Below are positions 35,701-49,400 of a stretch of 64,000 nt of DNA, one piece after another; the stretch's first letter is position 1; each line of letters opens with the position of its first letter. The notes under the pieces are model-generated. The model searched no databases. It worked only from the letters and a program-made list of their open reading frames with translations, and was not told where the DNA came from. The position numbers and the translations under genes are program-made. Origin of the DNA: Sympetrum striolatum (lineage: Eukaryota; Arthropoda; Insecta; Odonata; Libellulidae); contig CANPUZ010000031.1 in the NCBI GenBank assembly GCA_947579665.1, forward strand, positions 1,206,001 through 1,270,000. The letters run 5' to 3'.

Positions 35701-38559
35701 AAAACGAATGCTTATTTAGTATCAACAATAATTATACCTACCACCAGAATCAATGGGGATCGATTTTGAGCAATTTTATATTTGCGATTTTTCAAATTTT
35801 CAAACGCTTATATCTCGATTATTTGCAATGATAGCGCAAAACGAATGCTTATTTAGTATCAACATTAATTATACCTACCACCAGAATTAATGGGGATCGA
35901 TTTTGAGCAATTTTAAATTTGCGATTTTTCACATTTTTAAACGCTTATATCTCGCTTATTTGCAATGATAGCGCAAAACGAATGCTTATTTAGTATCAAC
36001 AATAATTATACCTACCACCAGAATTAATAAGGATCGATTTTGAGCAATTTTAAATTTGCGATTTTTCAAATTTTCAAACGCTTATATCTCGCTTATTTGC
36101 AATGATAGCGCAAAACGAATGCTTATTTAGTATCAACAATAATTATACCTACCACCAGAATTAATGGGGATCGATTTTGAGCAATTTTTAATTTGCGATT
36201 TTTCAAATTTTCAAACGCTAAAATCTCGCTTATTTGCAATGAAAGCGCAAAACGAATGCTTATTTAGTATCAACAATAATTATACCTACCAACAGAATTA
36301 ATAAAGATCGATTTTGAGCAATTTTAAATTTGCGAATTTTCAAATTTTCAAACGCTTATATCTCGCTTATTTGCAATGATAGCGCAAAACGAATGCTTAT
36401 TTAGTATCAACAATAATTATACCTACCACCAGAATTAATAGGGATCGATTTTGAGCAATTTTAAATTTGCGATTTATCAGATTTTCAAACGCTTATATCT
36501 CGCTTGTTTGCAATGATAGCGCAAAACGAATGCTTATTTAGTATCAACAATAATTATACCTACCACCAGAATTAATAGGGATCGATTTTGAGCAATTTTA
36601 AATTTGCGATTTTTCAAATTTTCAAACGCTTATATCTCGCTTGTTTGCAATGATAGCGCAAAACGAATGCTTATTTAGTATCAACAATAATTATACCTAC
36701 CACCAGAATTAATATGGATCGATTTTGAGCAATTTTAAATTTGCGATTTTTCAAATTTTCAAACGCTTATATCTCGCTTATTTGCAATGATAGCGCAAAA
36801 CGAATGCTTATTTAGTATCAACAATAATTATACCTACCACCAGAATTAATAGGGATCAATTTTGAGCAATTTTAATTTGCGATTTTTCAAATTTTCAAAC
36901 GCTTATATCACGCTTATTTGCAATGATAGCGCAAAACGAATGCTTATTTAGTATCAACAATAATTATACCTACCACCAGAATTAATGGGGATAGATTTTG
37001 AGCAATTTTAAATTTGCGATTTTTCAAATTTTCAAACGCTTATAACTCGCTTATTTGCAATGATAGCGCAAAACGAATGCTTATTTAGTATCAACAATAA
37101 TTATACCTACCACCAGAATTAATGGCGATCGATTTTGAGCAATTTTAAATTTGCAATGATAGCGCAAAACGAATGCTTATTTAGTATCAACAATAATTAT
37201 ACCTACCACCAGAATCAATGGGGATCGATTTTGAGCAATTTTATATTTGCGATTTTTCAAATTTTCAAACGCTTATATCTCGATTATTTGCAATGATAGC
37301 GCAAAACGAATGCTTATTTAGTATCAACATTAATTATACCTACCACCAGAATTAATGGGGATCGATTTTGAGCAATTTTAAATTTGCGATTTTTCACATT
37401 TTTAAACGCTTATATCTCGCTTATTTGCAATGATAGCGCAAAACGAATGCTTATTTAGTATCAACAATAATTATACCTACCAACAGAATTAATGGGGATC
37501 GATTTTGAGCAATTTTAAATTTGCGATTTTTCAAATTTTCAAACGCTTATATCTCGCTTATTTGCAATGATAGCGCAAAACGAATGCTTATTTAGTATCA
37601 ACAATAATTATACCTACCACCAGAATTAATGGGGATCGATTTTGAGCAATTTTAAATTTGCGATTTTTCAAATTTTCAAACGCTTATATCTCGCTTATTT
37701 GCAATGATAGCGCAAAACGAATGCCTATTTAGTATCAACAATAATTATACCTACCACCAGAATTAATAGGGATCGATTTTGAGCAATTTTAAATTTGCGA
37801 TTTTTCAAATTTTCAAACAGTTATATCTCGCTTATTTGCAATGATAGCGCAAAACGAATGCTTATTTAGTATAAACAATAATTATACCTACCACCAGAAT
37901 TAATAGGGATCGATTTTGAGCAATTTAAAATTTGCGATTTTTCAAATTTTCAAACGCTTATATCTCGCTTATTTGCAATGAAAGCGCAAAACGAATGCTT
38001 ATTTAGTATCAACAATAATTATACCTACCACCAGAATTAATGGCGATCGATTTTGAGCAATTTTAATTTGCGATTTTTCAAATTTTCAAACGCTTATATC
38101 TCGCTTATTTGCAATGATAGCGCAAAACGAATGCTTATTTAGTATCAACAATAATTATACCTACCACCAGAATTAATGGCGATCGATTTTGAGCAATTTT
38201 AAATTTGCAATGATAGCGCAAAACGAATGCTTATTTAGTATCAACAATAATTATACCTACCACCAGAATTAATAGGGTTCGATTTTGAGCAATTTTAAAT
38301 TTGCGATTTTTCAAATTTTCAAACGCTTATATCTCGCTTATTTGCAATGATAGCGCAAAACGAATGCTTATTTAGTATCAACAATAATTATACCTACCAC
38401 CAGAATTAATAGGGATCGATTTTGAGCAATTTTAAATTTGCGATTTTTCAAATTTTCAAACGCTAATATCTCGCTTATTTGCAATGATAGCGCAAAACGA
38501 ATGCTTAATTAGTATCAACAATAATTATACCTACCACCAGAATTAATATGGATCGATTT

Positions 38560-41500
38560 TGAGCAATTTTAAATTTGCGATTTTTCAAATTTTCAAACGC
38601 TTATATCTCGCTTATTTGCAATGATAGCGCAAAACGAATGCTTATTTAGTATCAACAATAATTATACCTACCACCAAATTTAATGGGGATCGATTTTGAG
38701 CAATTTTAAATTTGCGATTTTTCAAATTTTCAAACGCATATATATCTCGCTTATTTGCAATGATAGCGCAAAACGAATGCTCATTTAGTATCAACAATAA
38801 TTATACCTACCACCAGAATTAATGGGGATCGATTTTGAGCAATTTTAAATTTGCGATTTTTCAAATTTTCAAACGCTTATATCTCCCTGATTTGCAATGA
38901 TAGCGCAAAACGAATGCTTATTTAGTATCAACAATAATTATACCTACCACCAGAATTAATAGGGATCGATTTTAAGCAATTTTAAATTTGCGATTTTTCA
39001 AATTTTCAAACGCTTATATCTCGCTTATTTGCAATGATAGTGCGAAACGAATGCTTATTTAGTATCAACAATAATTATACCTACCACCAGAATTAATGGG
39101 GATAGATTTTGAGCAATTTTAAATTTGCGATTTTTCAAATTTTCAAACGCTTATATCTCGCTTATTTACAATGATAGCGCAAAACGAATGCTTATTTAGT
39201 ATCAACAATAATTATACCTACTTCCAGAATTAATGGGGATCGATTTTGAGCAATTTTAAATTTGCGATTTTTATAATTTTCAAACGCTTATATCTCGCTT
39301 ATTTGCAATGATAGCGCAAAACGAATGCTTATTTAGTATCAACAATAATTATACCTACCACCAGAATTAATAGGGATCGATTTTGAGCAATTTAAAATTT
39401 GCGATTTTTCAAATTTTCAAACGCTTATATCTCGCTTATTTGCAATGATAGCGCAAAACGAATGCTTATTTAGTATCAACAATAATTATACCTACCACCA
39501 GAATTAATGGCGATCGATTTTGAGCAATTTTAAATTTGCAATGATAGCGCAAAACGAATGCTTATTTAGTATCAACAATAATTATACCTACCACCAGAAT
39601 TAATAGGGATCGATTTTGTGCAATTTTAAATTTGCGATTTTTCAAATTTTCAAACGCTTATATCTCGCTTATTTGCAATGATAGCGCAAAACGAATGCCT
39701 ATTTAGTATTAACAATAATTTTACCTACCACCAGAATTAATGGGGATCGATTTTGAACAATTTTAAATTTGCGATTTTTCAAATTTTCAAACGCTTATAT
39801 CTCATTTATTTGCAATGATAGCGCAAAACGAATGCTTATTTAGTATCAACAATAATTATACCTACCACCAGAATTAATGGGGATCGATTTTGAGCAATTT
39901 TAAATTTGCGATTTTTCAAATTTTCAAACAGTTATATCTCGCTTATTTGCAATGATAGCGCAAAACGAATGCTTATTTAGTATTAACAATAATTATACCT
40001 ACCACCAGATTTAATGGGGATCGATTTTGAGCAATTTTAAATTTGCGATTTTTCAAATTTTCAAACGCTTATATCTCGCTTATTTGCAATGATAGCGCAA
40101 AACGAATGCTTATTTAGTATCAACAATAATTATACCTACCAACAGAATTAATGGGGATCGATTTTGAGCAATTTTAAATTTGCAATTTTTCAAATTTTCA
40201 AACGCTTATATCTCGCTTATTTGCAATGATAGCGCAAAACGAATGCTTATTTAGTATCAACAATAATTATACCTACCACCAGAATTAATAAGGATCGATT
40301 TTGAGCAATTTTAAATTTGCGATTTTTCAAATTTTCAAACGCATATATCTCGCTTATTTGCAATGATAGCGCAAAACGAATGCTAATTTAGTATCAACAA
40401 TAATTATACCTACCACCAGAATTAATGGGGATCGAATTTGAGCAATTTTAAATTTGCGATTTTTCAAATTTTCAAACGCTTATATCTCGCTTATTTGCAA
40501 TGATAGCGAAAAACGAATGCTTATTTAGTATCAACAATAATTATACCTACCACCAGAATTAATAAGGATCGATTTTGAGCAATTTTAAATTTGCGATTTT
40601 TCAAATTTTCAAACGCTTATATCTCGCTTATTTGCAATGATAGCGCAAAACGAATGCTTATTTAGTATCAACAATAATTATACCTACCAACAGAATTAAT
40701 GGGGATCGATTTTGAGCAATTTTAAATTTGCAATTTTTCAAATTTTCAAACGCTTATATCTCGCTTATTTGCAATGATAGCGCAAAACTAATGCTTATTT
40801 AGTATCAACAATAATTATACCTACCACCATAATTAATAAGGATCGATTTTGAGCAATTTTAAATTTGCGAATTTTCAAATTTTCAAACGCTTATATCTCG
40901 CTTATTTGCAATGATAGCGCAAAACGAATGCTTATTTAGTATCAACAATAATTATACCTACCACAAGAATTAATTTGGATTGATTTTGAGCAATTTTAAA
41001 TTTGCGATTTTTCAAATTTTCAAACGCTTATATCTCGCTTATTTGCAATGATAGCGCAAAACGAATGCTTATTTAGTATCAACAATAATTATACCTACCA
41101 CCAGAATTAATGGGGATCGATTTTGAGCAATTTTAAATTTGCGATTTTTCAAATTTTCAATCGCTTATATCTCGCTTATTTGCAATGATAGCGCAAAACG
41201 AATGCTTATTTAGTATCAACAATAATTATACCTACCACCAGAATTAATGGGGATCGATTTTGAGCAATTTTAAATTTCCGATTTTTCAAATATTCAAACG
41301 CTTATATCTCGCTTATTTGCAATGATAGCGCAAAACGAATGCTAATTTAGTATCAATAATAATTTTACCTACCACCAGAATTAATGGGGATCGATTTTGA
41401 GCAATTTTAAATTTGCGATTTTTCAAATTTTCAAACGCTTATATCTCGCTTATTTGCAATGATAGCGCAAAACGAATGCTTATTTAGTATCAACAATAAT

Positions 41501-44500
41501 TATACCTACCACCAGAATTAATGGGGATCGATTTTGAGCAATTTTAAATTTGCGATTTTTCAAATTTTCAAACGCTTATATCTCGCTTATTTGCAATGAT
41601 AGCTTAAAACGAATGCTTATTTAGTATCAACAATAATTATACCTACCACCAGAATTAATGGGGATCGATTTTGAGCAATTTTAAATTTGCGAATTTTCAA
41701 ATTTTCAAACGCTTATATCTCGCTTATTTGCAATGATAGCGCAAAACGAATGCTTATTTAGTATTAACAATAATTATACCTACCACCAGATTTAATGGGG
41801 ATCGATTTTGAGCAATTTTAAATTTGCGATTTTTCAAATTTTCAAACGCTTATATCTCGCTTATTTGCAATGATAGCGCAAAACGAATGCCTATTTAGTA
41901 TCAACAATAATTTTACCTACCACCAGAAGTAATGGGGATCGATTTTGAACAATTTTAAATTTGCGATTTTTCAAATTTTCAAACGCTTATATCTCATTTA
42001 TTTGCAATGATAGCGCAAAACGAATGCTTATTTAGTATCAACAATAATTATACCTACCACCAGAATTAATGGGGATCGATTTTGAGCAATTTTAAATTTG
42101 CGATTTTTCAAATTTTCAAACAGTTATATCTCGCTTATTTGCAATGATAGCGCAAAACGAATGCTTATTTAGTATTAACAATAATTATACCTACCACCAG
42201 ATTTAATGGGGATCGATTTTGAGCAATTTTAAATTTGCGATTTTTCAAATTTTCAAACGCTTATATCTTGCTTATTTTCAATGATAGCGCAAAACGAATG
42301 CTTATTTAGTATCAACAATAATTATACCTACCACCAGAATTAATAGGGATCGATTTTGAGCAATTTTAAATTTGTGATTTTTCAAATTTTCAAACGCTTA
42401 TATCTCGCTTATTTAAAATGATAGCGCAAAACGAATGCTTATTTAGTATCAACAATAATTATACCTACCACCAGAATTAATGGGGATCGATTTTGAGCAA
42501 TTTTAAATTTGCGATTTTTCAAATTTTCAAACGCTTATATCTCGCTTATTTGCAATGATAGCGCAAAACGAATGCTTATTTAGTATCAACAATAATTATA
42601 CCTACCACCAAATTTAATGGGGATCGATTTTGAGCAATTTTAAATTTGCGATTTTTCAAATTTTCAAACGCATATATATCTCGCTTATTTGCAATGATAG
42701 CGCAAAACGAATGCTCATTTAGTATCAACAATAATTATACCTACCACCAGAATTAATGGGGATCGATTTTGAGCAATTTTAAATTTGCGATTTTTCAAAT
42801 TTTCAAACGCTTATATCTCCCTGATTTGCAATGATAGCGCAAAACGAATGCTTATTTAGTATCAACAATAATTATACCTACCACCAGAATTATTCGGGAT
42901 CGATTTTAAGCAATTTTAAATTTGCGATTTTTCAAATTTTCAAACGCTTATATCTCGCTTATTTGCAATGATAGTGCGAAACGAATGCTTATTTAGTATC
43001 AACAATAATTATACCTACCACCAGAATTAATGGGGATAGATTTTGAGCAATTTTAAATTTGCGATTTTTCAAATTTTCAAACGCTTATATCTCGCTTATT
43101 TACAATGATAGCGCAAAACGAATGCTTATTTAGTATCAACAATAATTATACCTACTTCCAGAATTAATGGGGATCGATTTTGAGCAATTTTAAATTTGCG
43201 ATTTTTATAATTTTCAAACGCTTATATCTCGCTTATTTGCAATGATAGCGCAAAACGAATGCTTATTTAGTATCAACAATAATTATACCTACCACCAGAA
43301 TTAATAGGGATCGATTTTGAGCAATTTAAAATTTGCGATTTTTCAAATTTTCAAACGCTTATATCTCGCTTATTTGCAATGATAGCGCAAAACGAATGCT
43401 TATTTAGTATCAACAATAATTATACCTACCACCAGAATTAATGGCGATCGATTTTGAGCAATTTTAAATTTGCAATGATAGCGCAAAACGAATGCTTATT
43501 TAGTATCAACAATAATTATACCTACCACCAGAATTAATAGGGATCGATTTTGTGCAATTTTAAATTTGCGATTTTTCAAATTTTCAAACGCTTATATCTC
43601 GCTTATTTGCAATGATAGCGCAAAACGAATGCCTATTTAGTATTAACAATAATTTTACCTACCACCAGAATTAATGGGGATCGATTTTGAACAATTTTAA
43701 ATTTGCGATCTTTCAAATTTTCAAACGCTTATATCTCATTTATTTGCAATGATAGCGCAAAACGAATGCATATTTAGTATCAACAATAATTATACCTACC
43801 ACCAGAATTAATGGGGATCGATTTTGAGCAATTTTAAATTTGCGATTTTTCAAATTTTCAAACAGTTATATCTCGCTTATTTGCAATGATAGCGCAAAAC
43901 GAATGCTTATTTAGTATTAACAATAATTATACCTACCACCAGATTTAATGGGGATCGATTTTGAGCAATTTTAAATTTGCGATTTTTCAAATTTTCAAAC
44001 GCTTATATCTCGCTTATTTGCAATGATAGCGCAAAACGAATGCTTATTTAGTATCAACAATAATTATACCTACCAACAGAATTAATGGGGATCGATTTTG
44101 AGCAATTTTAAATTTGCAATTTTTCAAATTTTCAAACGCTTATATCTCGCTTATTTGCAATGATAGCGCAAAACGAATGCTTATTTAGTATCAACAATAA
44201 TTATACCTACCACCAGAATTAATAAGGATCGATTTTGAGCAATTTTAAATTTGCGATTTTTCAAATTTTCAAACGCATATATCTCGCTTATTTGCAATGA
44301 TAGCGCAAAACGAATGCTAATTTAGTATCAACAATAATTATACCTACCACCAGAATTAATGGGGATCGAATTTGAGCAATTTTAAATTTGCGATTTTTCA
44401 AATTTTCAAACGCTTATATCTCGCTTATTTGCAATGATAGCGAAAAACGAATGCTTATTTAGTATCAACAATAATTATACCTACCACCAGAATTAATAAG

Positions 44501-46430
44501 GATCGATTTTGAGCAATTTTAAATTTGCGATTTTTCAAATTTTCAAACGCTTATATCTCGCTTATTTGCAATGATAGCGCAAAACGAATGCTTATTTAGT
44601 ATCAACAATAATTATACCTACCAACAGAATTAATGGGGATCGATTTTGAGCAATTTTAAATTTGCAATTTTTCAAATTTTCAAACGCTTATATCTCGCTT
44701 ATTTGCAATGATAGCGCAAAACTAATGCTTATTTAGTATCAACAATAATTATACCTACCACCATAATTAATAAGGATCGATTTTGAGCAATTTTAAATTT
44801 GCGAATTTTCAAATTTTCAAACGCTTATATCTCGCTTATTTGCAATGATAGCGCAAAACGAATGCTTATTTAGTATCAACAATAATTATACCTACCACAA
44901 GAATTAATTTGGATTGATTTTGAGCAATTTTAAATTTGCGATTTTTCAAATTTTCAAACGCTTATATCTCGCTTATTTGCAATGATAGCGCAAAACGAAT
45001 GCTTATTTAGTATCAACAATAATTATACCTACCACCAGAATTAATGGGGATCGATTTTGAGCAATTTTAAATTTGCGATTTTTCAAATTTTCAATCGCTT
45101 ATATCTCGCTTATTTGCAATGATAGCGCAAAACGAATGCTTATTTAGTATCAACAATAATTATACCTACCACCAGAATTAATGGGGATCGATTTTGAGCA
45201 ATTTTAAATTTCCGATTTTTCAAATATTCAAACGCTTATATCTCGCTTATTTGCAATGATAGCGCAAAACGAATGCTAATTTAGTATCAATAATAATTTT
45301 ACCTACCACCAGAATTAATGGGGATCGATTTTGAGCAATTTTAAATTTGCGATTTTTCAAATTTTCAAACGCTTATATCTCGCTTATTTGCAATGATAGC
45401 GCAAAACGAATGCTTATTTAGTATCAACAATAATTATACCTACCACCAGAATTAATGGGGATCGATTTTGAGCAATTTTAAATTTGCGATTTTTCAAATT
45501 TTCAAACGCTTATATCTCGCTTATTTGCAATGATAGCTTAAAACGAATGCTTATTTAGTATCAACAATAATTATACCTACCACCAGAATTAATGGGGATC
45601 GATTTTGAGCAATTTTAAATTTGCGAATTTTCAAATTTTCAAACGCTTATATCTCGCTTATTTGCAATGATAGCGCAAAACGAATGCTTATTTAGTATTA
45701 ACAATAATTATACCTACCACCAGATTTAATGGGGATCGATTTTGAGCAATTTTAAATTTGCGATTTTTCAAATTTTCAAACGCTTATATCTCGCTTATTT
45801 GCAATGATAGCGCAAAACGAATGCCTATTTAGTATCAACAATAATTTTACCTACCACCAGAAGTAATGGGGATCGATTTTGAACAATTTTAAATTTGCGA
45901 TTTTTCAAATTTTCAAACGCTTATATCTCATTTATTTGCAATGATAGCGCAAAACGAATGCTTATTTAGTATCAACAATAATTATACCTACCACCAGAAT
46001 TAATGGGGATCGATTTTGAGCAATTTTAAATTTGCGATTTTTCAAATTTTCAAACAGTTATATCTCGCTTATTTGCAATGATAGCGCAAAACGAATGCTT
46101 ATTTAGTATTAACAATAATTATACCTACCACCAGATTTAATGGGGATCGATTTTGAGCAATTTTAAATTTGCGATTTTTCAAATTTTCAAACGCTTATAT
46201 CTTGCTTATTTTCAATGATAGCGCAAAACGAATGCTTATTTAGTATCAACAATAATTATACCTACCACCAGAATTAATAGGGATCGATTTTGAGCAATTT
46301 TAAATTTGTGATTTTTCAAATTTTCAAACGCTTATATCTCGCTTATTTAAAATGATAGCGCAAAACGAATGCTTATTTAGTATCAACAATAATTATACCT
46401 ACCACCAGAATTAATGGGGATCGATTTTGA
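38560..46430. repeat. Two tandem copies of a 3,934-bp segment
   Basis: Shared rare variants lie 3,934 bp apart: CCACCAAATT 38,671/42,605, CCATAATTAATAAGG 40,827/44,761, and TTGTGATTTTT 42,373/46,307. The second copy has a few private changes (TTATTCGGG near 42,889, GATCTTTC near 43,706, GAATGCATATT near 43,763). The segment straddles the right border of the 7,773-bp duplication near 40,015. Confidence 0.88.
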
Positions 46431-49400
46431 ATAATTTTAAATTTGCGATTTTTCAAATTTTCAAACGCTTATATCTCGCTTATTTGCAATGATAGCGCAA
46501 AACGAATGCTTATTTAGTATCAACAATAATTATACCTACCACCAGAATTAATGGGGATAGATTTTGAGCAATTTTAAATTTAAGTTTTTTCAAATTTTCA
46601 AACGCTTATATCTCGCTTATTTGCAATGATAGCGCAAAACGAATGCTTATTTAGTATCAACAATAATTATACCTACCACCAGAAATAATGCGGATCGATT
46701 TTGAGCAATTTTAAATTTGCGATTTTTCAAATTTTCAAACGCTTATATCTCGCTTATTTCCAATGATAGCGCAAAACTAATGCTTATTTAGTATCAACAA
46801 TAATTATACCTACCACCAGAATTAATGGGGATCGATTTTAAGCAATTTTAAATTTGCGATTTTTCAAATTTTCAAACGCTTATATCTCGCTTATTTGCAA
46901 TGATAGCGCAAAACGAATGCTTATTTAGTATCAACAATAATTATACCTACCACCAGAATTAATGAGGATCGATTTTGAGCAATTTTAAATTTGCGATTTT
47001 TCAAATTTTCAAACGCTTATATCTCGCTTATTTGCAATGATAGCGCAAAACAAATGCTTATTTAGTATCAACACTAATTATACCTACCACCAGAATTAAT
47101 GGGGATCGATTTTGAGCAATTTTAAATTTGCGATTTTTCAAATTTTCAAACGATTATATCTCGCTTATTTGCAATGATAGCGCAAAACGAATGCTTATTT
47201 AGTATCAACAATAATAATACCTACCACCAGAATTATTAAGGATCGATTTTGAGCAATTTTAAATTTGCGATTATTCAAATTTTCAAACGCTTATATCTCG
47301 CTTATTTGCAATGATAGCGCAAAACGAATGCTTATTTAGTATCAACAATAATTATACCTACCACCAGAATTAATAAGAATCGATTTTGAGCAATTTTAAA
47401 TTTGCGATTTTTCAAATTTTCAAACGCTTATATCTCGCTTATTTGCAATGATAGCGCAAAACGAATGCTTATTTAGTATCAACAATAATTATACCTACCA
47501 ACAGAATTAATGGGGATCGATTTTGAGCAATTTTAAATTTGCAATTTTTCAAATTTTCAAACACTTATATCTCGCTTATTTGCAATGATAGCGCAAAACG
47601 AATGCTTATTTAGTATCAACAATAATTATACCTACCACCAGAATTAATAAGGATCGATTTTGAGCAATTTTAAATTTGCGATTTTTCAAATTTTCAAACG
47701 CATATATCTCGCTTATTTGCAATGATAGCGCAAAACGAATGCTAATTTAGTATCAACAATAATTATACCTACCACCAGAATTAATGGGGATCGAATTTGA
47801 GCAATTTTAAATTTGCGATTTTTCAAATTTTCAAACGCTTATATCTCGCTTATTTGCAATGATAGCGAAAAACGAATGCTTATTTAGTATCAACAATAAT
47901 TATACCTACCACCAGAATTAATAAGGATCGATTTTGAGCAATTTTAAATTTGCGATTTTTCAAATTTTCAAACGCTTATATCTCGCTTATTTGCAATGAT
48001 AGCGCAAAACGAATGCTTATTTAGTATCAACAATAATTATATCTACCAACAGAATTAATGGGGATCGATTTTGAGCAATTTTAAATTTGCAATTTTTCAA
48101 ATTTTCAAACGCTTATATCTCGCTTATTTGCAATGATAGCGCAAAACTAATGCTTATTTAGTATCAACAATAATTATACCTACCACCAGAATTAATGGGG
48201 ATCGATTTTAAGCAATTTTAAATTTGCGATTTTTCAAATTTTCAAACGCTTATATCTCGCTTATTTGCAATGATAGCGCAAAACGAATGCTTATTTAGTA
48301 TCAACAATAATTATACCTACCACCAGAATTAATGGGGATCGATTTTGAGCAATTTTAAATTTGCGATTTTTCAAATTTTCAAACGCTTATATCTCGCTTA
48401 TTTGCAATGATAGCGCAAAACAAATGCTTATTTAGTATCAACACTAATTATACCTACCACCAGAATTAATGGGGATCGATTTTGAGCAATTTTAAATTTG
48501 CGATTTTTCAAATTTTCAAACGCTTATATCTCGCTTATTTGCAATGATAGCGCAAAACAAATGCTTATTTAGTATCAACACTAATTATACCTACCACCAG
48601 AATTAATGGGGATCGATTTTGAGCAATTTTAAATTTGCGATTTTTCAAATTTTCAAACGCTTATATCTCGCTTATTTGCAATGATAGCGCAAAACGAATG
48701 CTTATTTAGTATCAACAATAATAATACCTACCACCAGAATTAACGGGGATCGATTTTGAGCAATTTTAAATTTGCGATTATTCAAATTTTCAAACGCTTA
48801 TATCTCGCTTATTTGCAATGATAGCGCAAAACGAATGCTTATTTAGTATCAAAAATAATTATACCTACCACCAGAATTAATGGGGATCGATTTTGAGCAA
48901 TTTTAAATTTGCGATTTTTCAAATTTTCAAACGCTTATATCTCGCTTATTTGCAATGATAGCGCAAAACGAATGCTTATTTAGTATCAACAATAATTATA
49001 CCTACCAACAGAATTAATGGGGATCGATTTTGAGCAATTTTAAATTTGCAATTTTTCAAATTTTCAAACACTTATATTTCGCTTATTTGCAATGATAGCG
49101 CAAAACGAATGCTTATTTAGTATCAACAATAATTATACCTACCACCAGAATTAATAAGGATCGATTTTGAGCAATTTTAAATTTGCGATTTTTCAAATTT
49201 TCAAATGCATATATCTCGCTTATTTGCAATGATAGCGCAAAACGAATGCTAATTTAGTATCAACAATAATTATACCTACCACCAGAATTAATGGGGATCG
49301 AATTTGAGCAATTTTAAATTTGCGATTTTTCAAATTTTCAAACGCTTATATCTCGCTTATTTGCAATGATAGCGAAAAACGAATGCTTATTTAGTATCAA

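Larger units (their letters stand above)
24470..40015. repeat. Two tandem copies of a 7,773-bp segment
   Basis: Diagnostic variants in 24,470-32,240 reappear 7,773 bp further on. Examples: GATGTGGATC 24,741/32,514; CGAATTCTT 25,105/32,878; the 96-bp monomers at 27,881/35,654 and 29,346/37,119; CCACCAAATT 30,898/38,671; GTATTAAC near 32,201/39,974. I found no difference between the two copies among the variants I compared. The left border falls in the monomer at about 24,470, and the end of each copy carries the same AGATTTAATG monomer. Confidence 0.9.

Noticed and set aside
24470..40015. Calling the 7,773-bp unit a gene-bearing amplicon
   Set aside because: It contains only satellite monomers; no non-satellite insert or ORF is present in either copy.
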